Of a DNA stretch of 64,000 bases, positions 56,991 to 64,000 are shown piece by piece. Location of the stretch: contig NC_081410.1 of the NCBI RefSeq assembly GCF_030272615.1, positions 121,144,640 to 121,208,639 on the forward strand. Direction: 5' to 3'. A program made the position numbers and the translations under genes. Position 1 is the first letter of the stretch, and each line of letters begins with the position of its first letter. The notes below the pieces were generated by a model. That model was given only the letters and a program-made list of their open reading frames with translations. It was not told the origin of the DNA and ran no database searches. The DNA is from Cryptomeria japonica. Lineage: Eukaryota; Streptophyta; Pinopsida; Cupressales; Cupressaceae.

Positions 56991-58440
56991 TCATCCAGAA
57001 AAAGCATCATCTACCGGTTCATCATTTTTCTGCATAACCATCCTAGAAAGAAAGTTAGCTACAACATTATCCTTTCTTGGCTTATCCACTATAGTAACAT
57101 CAAACTCTTGTAAAAACAATAACCATCTGATTATTCGTCTTCCTATAATAGCTTTGTTCATTAAATACCTTATCACAGCATGATCTGTGTGGACAAATTT
57201 TTTATAGCTAGTAATGTAATGTCTAAATTTATTGATAGCATATACAACCGCTAAAAATTCCTTCTCAGTTGTTGTATAGTTTCTTTCTGTTGGACTTAGA
57301 TTCTTACTAATGTTATAGATGGCATGCATTGCTCCATCTGCATCTTTTTGTCCTAAAACTGCCCCAATAGAAAAATTTGAAGCATCTGCATGAATATGGA
57401 AAGGTTCTCCCCACAGAGGTCCTTTGATAATAGGTGAAGTAATCAAAGCTTGTTTAATGGCTTCAAATGACTCCTCACAACTATCTGTCTACATGAATTC
57501 TAAATCCTTTTTGAGCAAAGTGAATAGAGGTTCAACAATCTTACTAAATCCTTCAATAAACTGTAGTAACCTGCATGACCGAAGAAACTTCTCACATCAG
57601 TCTATGTTTTAGGAACTTGTATTTGTTGGATGATTTCAACTTTCTTTGGATCTATTTTAATATCGTCCTTGGATATGTGATGACCTAAAACAATTCCTTT
57701 TGTCATTATTAGTGAATATTTTTCATGATTCAAAGACAACCGATGATCCTTACACCTTTGTAAAACTTTATTCAAATTTTCCAAAGCTTCATCGTAGGTT
57801 TTACCATGGACTAAGAAGTCATCCATATAAACCTCAACACACGAGGTAGTCAAATCAGCAAAGACGGCCAAACAACTCTTTGGAAGGTGGTCGGTGCATT
57901 GCACAGTCCAAAAGGAAGAACCCTATATGCAAATGTTCCCCAAGGACAAGTAAATGTTGTCTTGGCTTGGTCCTCAGGAGCCACCTAAATATGATTATAC
58001 CCGCTTAATCCATCTAAAAAGGAGAAGTAACTATTACAAGCTAGATTATCTAACACCTGATCAATGAATGGGAGAGGAAAATAATCCCTCTTAGTGCCTT
58101 TGTTCAGTTCCCTAAAATCCACGCATACTCATCATTTCCCATTATTTTTAGGCACAATAACTAATAGTGAAACCCACTGGCTATCAGAGATTGGGTAGAT
58201 GAATCCAACTTTTAACAACTTTTCTATTTCTGTCTTGACAAAATCCCTCAAAACAAGATTAATTCTTCTTTGACCTTGCCTGACTAGTTTTATATCTTTC
58301 GTGTATATATGATGCATACAAATTAAAGGATGTATTCCTCTCATGCCAATGTAATCCCATTCGAAAGCTTCTAAATGGTTTTCCAAGGTTTGTTTTAACT
58401 TCTCCTCCTTAATAGGCAATAAAGATGAGCTAATAAACAA
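56991..58440 (-). pseudogene. Reverse transcriptase and RNase H of element E
   Basis: Upstream: LENHLEAFEWDYIGMRGIHP. RT: GFIYPISDSQWVSLLVIVPK, then two stops where WR is expected before VCVDF, then EVYMDDFLVHGKTYDEALEN with the catalytic DD near 57830, and GIVLGHHISKDDIKIDPKKV. RNase H: PFHIHADASNFSIGAVLGQK (HAD where HTD is usual), YNISKNLSPTERNYTTTEKE and HTDHAVIRYLMNK. Stops and shifts near 58130, 57900, 57602 and 57480 break it. Related to D and inactive. Confidence 0.85.
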
Positions 58441-58733
58441 AGGTTTATTGATGAAATCAAAATTTCCTTTATTTCACTCTTATCCACTCCTGGTTATCCT
58501 ATAAGAGTATTCAGAGGACAAGGATATGGGTTATTAATGTGGAGTTCATTATTCACATCCATGATTCTATTAAGAGAAGAATTATATTGATTTTCAACAC
58601 CTTTTTCTTTTCCACTATCCAACTTAATCCCTTATTCCACATACTCTTCATATTCATCCATATGCTTAGTCAAAGTAACCATGGCCAACTTGACCACTCC
58701 ATCCCCCTCAGAATCCATATCATCATCAACCCA

Positions 58734-59144
58734 TTACTGAGTATCATAATGAATGGTAGGTTTTTCTTGAGGATAAAGTGTTAATTCCCCCTGCTTTTGA
58801 CCATTCGAGATGGTCATACTCCCTGATCTACAATCAATAATAGTTGCAGCCATAGCTAACCAAGGTCTTCCTAAAATAATTGGATAACCTGAAGACTTTT
58901 TCCTAGCTTTTAGAATGAGAAAGTTGACTAGATAGTCCCAAGTATCAATTGTCATAGTGACATCTTCTAAAACTCCTTCAGGTTTAGCAGTGGACTGATC
59001 TGCTAAATGAAGTTTTGTGGTTGTGGGTTGCACCCTGGTCATTCCTAACATTTTTGTTGTATCCGTTGTTATCACATTTATAGATTCCCCTAAATCTATT
59101 AAGACATTGGGAATCTTCACTCCTCCTATACTCTGGGTAATCAC
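58734..59144 (-). CDS. Aspartic protease of element E
   Basis: 136 residues open in one frame. NVLIDLGESINVITTDTTKM contains the catalytic D-L-G, then TKLHLADQSTAKPEGVLEDV and SSGYPIILGRPWLAMAATII. It cuts Gag-Pol in related elements. It is better preserved than the protease of D. Flanking frame breaks separate it from gag and RT. Confidence 0.75.
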   Translation of the reverse strand: MITQSIGGVKIPNVLIDLGESINVITTDTTKMLGMTRVQPTTTKLHLADQSTAKPEGVLEDVTMTIDTWDYLVNFLILKARKKSSGYPIILGRPWLAMAATIIDCRSGSMTISNGQKQGELTLYPQEKPTIHYDTQ

Positions 59145-60190
59145 AGGACCTTTTGGATCACTGTACTTCTAGGGAAGTAATCTTCCTAACAAAACATTAG
59201 TAAACTTAGTCCCTATTTGAATCGTGGGAGGAAACTTTCATTTCCTCCCTGGTGTCTTAACACACACTGATTTGATGAGCTAATTAATCTCAGGAATATC
59301 CTTGATATCTTGTAGCAAAGGAATTTCAATGTTGATTTTCTTCAATTCCCTCAAAAGTGGAGAATCAGCCATATTAGTATGTTCAAATTGGGAGATATCA
59401 GGACTTTCTATGGAACATCTAATCGTTCTAGAAAATGAGCTTTATTCGATGTTTCCTTAAACTCCCGATCTTTTTCTTTTAATTCCTCTATTTTATCCTC
59501 ATCCTTCTTTGAGTTATCTTTAGAGGGTACATTGTGATTCCTCAACTAGATGTCATTTATCTTGATTAAGTTTAAATCAGAGGGGTTAAAGTTAGCACTG
59601 AATGCTTGTTGAGGACAGTTATTTTTTGGATTTGGCACAGGCTGAGATGGAATTGGAGGTTGGTTAACCTACTCATTAGGTACATTAGGACCAGTGATAA
59701 GACGTGGGCATTGTCCCCAAGGTCATTTAGGTCCTTGATTTTGCCATGGCTGAAACTGATTTTGATTTTGATCTTGTTGTCATGGTTGAGAATTAGGCTG
59801 CCATTGATTTTGTTGCCATGGTTGGTTCCATTGTGGCCAATTCCACTGGGGTTGATTCCATTGAGGGATAACCCATTCAGGAGGTCCCCAAGATGTAGTA
59901 GGTGGTTGCATTTGAAAAGGAGGATTCCATTGGTTCCAATTGTTACGTGGACCGTATTGTCCCGAATAAGAATTAAATCCAGTGTTCTGTGATCTTTGTC
60001 CCACATAATTAAGTTCTTCCTCAATCGCTTGAGGCCTTTTCAAATTATTTTTAATCTCCTCTAAGAGATTACAGGCACTAGTTGCATGATTGTTTTCACA
60101 GATTTCACATAGGTCAATTTTATTTAATGGACATTCTCTTAACAAATGTTTACCTCTACATTTCGAATAATAAATGGCCAAAGGTTTCAT
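59145..60190 (-). pseudogene. Partial gag of element E with double zinc knuckle
   Basis: Begins near 60190. The zinc region reads YSKCRGKHLLREC (first Cys lost, Tyr present), followed by CEICENNHATSAC, a complete C-x2-C-x3-H-x4-C knuckle. Then comes a long Trp/Gln/Asn/Pro-rich tail (60000-59780, repeats such as QWNQPQWNWPQWNQP). Zinc knuckles bind the RNA during packaging. The capsid part of gag is absent. Stops break the rest before protease. Confidence 0.7.
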
Positions 60191-60210
60191 AGTCTTCTTA
60201 TCACCTTGAG

Positions 60211-61405
60211 TGTTTAAATGGAGTAAAATATATGTAACAAAACCGAATTAAGTTGGAAGCATGGAGTTCCCTAGAAAATCTTGAAACTACTTCTAAGTCT
60301 ATGAATTTGAATATAGATTAAGTGTTGAAAGTAAATCTAATTACGCTTGCAGAATTTGAATCTAATTACACTTGCAAAAATCAAACATAACACCTAAATC
60401 CATGATCTGACTTAACAACAATTTTGCTTCCATTTTCACCATTAAACTAACCATCTCATTAACCATGCTATTACCAATATAATCTACAACAATTACACCC
60501 AAACAACAATGTAAAACTAAGTATTACTTTTCCTAACAATAACATTCAACTTCAAATCTAATGCTGATTACTAGAAAGAAATTACCAATAGTTGAAATTT
60601 ATCATCTCAGTGCAAAAGAACCAAAGTAAATTAATCTCAATTTTGAAGATGTAAAAGAACTAAAATCACAACAAAGATCACTTCCCCTTGATCAAGTGGG
60701 CCTTTCTCTTCCTCTAGTGGTATCTTGAAACACAAGTACTGAGATCAACTTTCTACTTTCATTGATATGTACTTCCGAAAGGAAGTAAAACAAGTTCCGA
60801 GTATTACAAAGAAGATTCGGCTCAACTGAAACTAAGTACTGACTAAATTCTGACTAACTACTCACATGAGAATAAAGGGATATATAAATATCCTTATTCA
60901 AATTTTATACTAAGGCTACCCACCTACAATGATAGTAACGACTACAAAAACAACAGGAGAAAAAATCTGAAAGAAATAAATCAATTTCGAGAGGAAGTTG
61001 AGTTCTGAATAACGCCGATAAAATACACCAATGAAACAGGAACAGAAAGAGAGATCAAGGAAGATCTTCATTTTGAATAACGGGAGGTTATCATATTTTA
61101 TGTGGCAGTTGTCATGAACCTTGTCAAATTCTGCTTGTTTACTCACAATGTATTTAAAAACTCATAAATGCAGATAAAACAGAACTTGAAGATATAATTT
61201 TGATTACCACCATATTTTCATCATGTAAACAAGCAAAAAGATAAACATTGCATCATAACTATTACTTATAATTAGCAGAGTATTATAGTAAAAAGTAAAC
61301 AAACATGTATGCAATAAGGTATGCCGCTAGGCATATTAGTCTGAAGATTCATAAAAGAATAAAATATTAACTATAATAAAAAAGTGCAATGATTTCCCCT
61401 CATCA
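60211..61405 (-). repeat. LTR-like segment at the 5' side of element E
   Basis: About 1195 bases, plus strand from TGTTTAAATG to CCTCATCA. The middle part resembles the D LTR: a CAAGTGGGCC word (60696) and a TTCCGAAAGGAAGTA block (60774) fall in the order of D's CAAGTGGGCC and TTCCTGAAGGACGATT. A TATA-like GATATATAAATAT lies near 60888. TCTAATTAC(G/A)CTTGCA occurs twice (60337, 60361). No primer site is seen next to it, and no partner LTR. The left boundary is tentative. Confidence 0.45.
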
Positions 61406-61514
61406 CTAGTGTTTGCAGAGGTGGATGTTAACATGATCTAAGATCCAATGAGGTGAAGGCACATTTGCAGAGTATAATCCTAAGATCGGTAAATGAAGGA
61501 CCTTTCCACAAAAG

Positions 61515-63392
61515 ATGTCAGAATTTGCAACTAAACAGGAATACCCCGAGGTCAATGAAAGAGACTTTCGGAAAGCCTTTTTTGAAATGAAGGCTATGGT
61601 GGAAGTACTCTACAAAGAGAGGAAATAACGGATGAAGCATGAAAAAGGAGATTCATCGAAGGACCATGAAGATCACGAGGACAAGGGGAAGTGATCACGA
61701 GGTGGTGATTCACCACCAAAAACTCCTCCATCTCGTTCTCCTCCTTCTTCCCCTTCTTCTTCTTCTACTTCTATTAATCCTTTCAAGAGCTCATCTAAGC
61801 CTATAATTAAACTGGATATAAAATGTGAATTACCTAAGTACTGTGAGGAGTTAGATGCTGAAAAGTTGGATGATTGGGTCCAACAGGTAGAATTGTACTG
61901 TAGGATTCAAGGTTGAGTAGAAGATGCTTCTAGGATCCAGTTAGCTACCCTTCGATTGGGAGGAACAACTCTCACTTGGTGGGAGAGTAAGACTTGAGCA
62001 GAAATTGCTCGCCATGGTAATGTCGGTATGACTTGGATGGAATTTGTTGCTTCTCTCAAGAAGCAATTCTACCTTTTAGGGCATATGTAACAATTGACAA
62101 TGAACTCGCAAACCTTTAGGCAAGCTAAGGGTCAATCTGTCCAGGAATACACCCATGAGTTTAGAAAATGAACTATTGCTTTGGATGTTCCATTGTATAC
62201 TCGGGATACACTGCTTAAGTACATAGGTAGTTTGCATTCTTACCTAAGACATTCTATTTTGATGTTGAATCCTAGTAATTTGGATGAAGTCAGTGTTCAA
62301 GCCACACATCTAGGGTCTAGGGGTAAGAATATTGACAATGATAATTTTGTACAAAAATCATCTAAAGTTGTAGAGACAGGAAAAGTGAAGAAGAAAACTA
62401 TCATTAAGAAGAAGGATGATCAGATCACATGCTTTCATTGTGATAGGAAAGGGCATGATGAAGATCATTGTTGGCAGCTCCATCCAGAATTGAATCTAAA
62501 ATGGGCTCGAAAACAGAAAGGTAAGGAGAAGGCCTCAAATGTTGTTATGGATCTTGGTTCAGAGTCTGAAGATGAAACTGAGATAACAACAATGAGATTG
62601 AAAGGTAAAGCTTCTATTGCCAATGTTTTCATTGCTAATTGTGCTTCTACTTCTCAAAACTATGATATCCCTGAAGATAAGAAAAGAAATGAGGTTTTTC
62701 ATATAAGAGTTGTTGCTAAACACACTAAAGTTGATGCACTCATAGATAGTGGATCCCAAACTAACTTAATCTCAGAAGATGTTGTAAGGAATTTGGGATT
62801 GAAAACTACACCACATAAGAGACCTTATCCACTAGGTTGGGTTTGCAAAAATAATAAATTGCAAGTAACAAGGCAATGCACTTTAAGATTCGCAATCACA
62901 AGTAAGTATGTTGATGAGGTACAATTTGATGTGGTTCCACTAGATGTATGTGGGATAGTGTTGGGTATCCCATATTTGTATGATCGAAAGGCTATTTTCT
63001 ACAGGGAATTTAATCAGTATCATTTATTCAAAGATGGCATCAAGTATATTGTACATTCTCACAGGATTAAGACTAATCGGTCTTTTGCAAACATAGGGCA
63101 GTTGAAGAGGGTGATTAATGCAAGTAAAGATTTGTTTCTTATGTCTATCAAATCGGGTGATTCTAGGCATGAACTTGAAGCAATCAAGGCTAATCAAGAT
63201 TAGATGTCGTAGGATACACCAATAGTACAATGTGATGAGACAACAAATGAAAGCATTGATGATCCAAGTCCTCAACTTATCGTTGAGAGTTTGGAGGTTC
63301 CCTTGGGTAAAAATGTTCCTGTTGTGAAAGACAATTCATTCACTTTTGTATCTGCATTGTTATTCAACTTGATATTAATCAGTGGTTATTGA
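61515..63392 (+). pseudogene. Gag-protease ORF of element F, no reverse transcriptase
   Basis: One frame of 626 codons from ATG 61515 to TGA 63390, with no indel but eight stops: 61626, 61692, 61914, 61995, 62088, 62169, 63201 and 63210. Ser/Pro-rich N-terminus (61730-61790), then the capsid-like gag domain (CELPKYCEELDAEKLDDWVQ, GGTTLTWWES, QSVQEYTHEF). The zinc knuckle CFHCDRKGHDEDHC is complete at about 62430-62471. The aspartic protease has VDALIDSGSQTNLISEDVV with an intact DSG (62730-62790) and GIVLGIPYLYDRKAIF. The tail after 63203 ends with a hydrophobic stretch, FVSALLFNLILISGY. No RT or integrase follows, so this is a gag-protease-only, non-autonomous type or a deleted copy. Confidence 0.8.
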
Positions 63393-63640
63393 TTAGTAGT
63401 TGGAGAAGTTGATGTAGATGTTTATGGAAGTGATAGAATGATGCATATGTTCAACAATATTGTTGCAGTCTTGATGTGGTGATGAGCCAGGTGTATAGAT
63501 GGACAAATGATATAGGACAAGTGGGGAGGCTATCCCTTCACTTAATTTTTGAATAGATACAACTTTTGGAGGTCCAAAAGTTCTCTAGTAGGGAGGATTG
63601 ATCCAGATGGATAAGTTTTTCCACCAAAAATGGATAATGC
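63393..63640 (+). other. 3' region of element F
   Basis: No gene is seen. The frame after the TGA at 63390 still reads LVVGEVDVDVYGSDRMMHMF, so the ORF may once have been longer. A purine-rich AGTGGGGAGG at about 63520 might be a polypurine tract. No LTR is identified. Confidence 0.4.
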
Positions 63641-64000
63641 CATAGTAATTTTTTATTGTAGTGATCGAAAATGTAGGTTGGCGGATTCGAATCCCTAATC
63701 ACTCACCTCCAACAAACTCTCCTCACCTATAGGCTCTGCATCTAACTCTATACCATTGGCGATAGCAGTTATATTTGAAGAAGATAAATGCTAATTCAAG
63801 GGAGGTGACAGTTCGAACCAACAGCGTCCCCAATCCCGTCATCCTCTCTCCGCCAGCGAACCACCACAGATTTCGTATTATATTGCAGTTTTTGTTTAGT
63901 TTCTTCTCGAGATGTGGTGATTCGAGAGTGTAGGGGCTCAGATTAACCCCTAAATATAAAAATATGATCAATATGCCTAACCCGGTAAGAATAAACTATC
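63641..64000. other. Short tRNA-like elements on both strands, tentative
   Basis: Plus strand GGCGGATTCGAATCCC near 63676-63695 resembles a polymerase III B box. On the minus strand GTTGGTTCGAACTG near 63812 does too. They could be SINE fragments. No full tRNA fold is visible, and the minus-strand ORF 63723-63971 has no recognised domain. Confidence 0.25.

Larger units (their letters stand above)
55140..61405 (-). mobile_element. Element E: Athila-like Ty3 retrotransposon, truncated gag
   Basis: Minus-strand order: LTR-like 60211-61405, partial gag, protease, RT, RNase H, integrase, 3' region. Sequences are related to but clearly different from D (for example YMDDFLVHGKTYDEALENLN against YMDDFTTYGSEFDQALDNLK). 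No extra ORF follows integrase and no 3' LTR was found, so the left end is undefined. Primer site, leader and gag N-terminus are missing. Confidence 0.75.

Noticed and set aside
59606-59992. 128-residue plus-strand ORF rich in Leu, Ile and Arg
   Set aside because: Shadow of the Trp/Gln/Asn-rich gag tail of element E on the minus strand.
63660-63700. tRNA gene
   Set aside because: Only a B-box-like word is present. No acceptor stem or anticodon arm could be found.

Overview
This window is nuclear DNA of a land plant, most likely a seed plant with a large repeat-rich genome. Nearly all of it is nested, decayed retrotransposon sequence. The evidence is plant-type LINEs with an RNase H domain, Ty3 elements of Tat-like and Athila-like type with plant tRNA primer sites, a captured plant mobile domain, and a fragment of a plant glycoside hydrolase family 28 (polygalacturonase-like) gene. 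No intact host gene, RNA gene or CRISPR array was found. The species cannot be named from the sequence.

Layout. 1-4440: the 3' half of a plus-strand LINE (reverse transcriptase, RNase H), an extra ORF after it, and the 3' tail. 5343-6190: a lone Ty3 integrase remnant with unknown coding-like sequence downstream (6580-7540). 7742-8310: a possible SINE with a repeated purine motif. 8520-10144: a second LINE 3' part on the minus strand. It is cut by the 5' LTR of a plus-strand Tat-like element C (10145-14178), which is itself cut inside gag by the minus-strand Tat-like element A (14179-28596). Element A has no gag and carries an antisense plant-mobile-domain ORF. Its right LTR has a primer site on one side and a polypurine tract on the other, so it also serves as the 3' LTR of the next element, B (to 40703). 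B's own 5' LTR has a different sequence and lies directly against a GH28 pseudogene (40704-41215).

42189-53159: element D, a structurally complete Athila-like element with matching LTRs, a 5-bp target duplication ATTAC, a tRNA-Asp-type primer site, gag, protease, RT, RNase H, integrase and a roughly 795-codon extra ORF of unknown function. It sits in repetitive DNA whose right end looks like a CACTA transposon terminus (53620-53625). 54060-54560: degenerate TTAGGG-like repeats. 55140-61405: an Athila-like relative, E. 61515-63640: element F, a plus-strand gag-protease frame with no reverse transcriptase.

How the parts work together. In the LTR elements, gag packages the RNA, protease processes the polyprotein, RT and RNase H copy the RNA from a tRNA primer, and integrase inserts the product. 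In A the integrase and protease active sites are altered and gag is absent, so it could only have moved with help. D, F and the antisense ORF keep long reading frames broken mainly by stop codons rather than by indels. The most interesting signals are (1) one uncharacterised protein domain shared by a LINE third ORF and the extra ORF of the LTR element D, (2) the antisense plant-mobile-domain ORF in a gag-less Tat-like element, and (3) a different short dispersed motif in the non-coding DNA of each LTR element.
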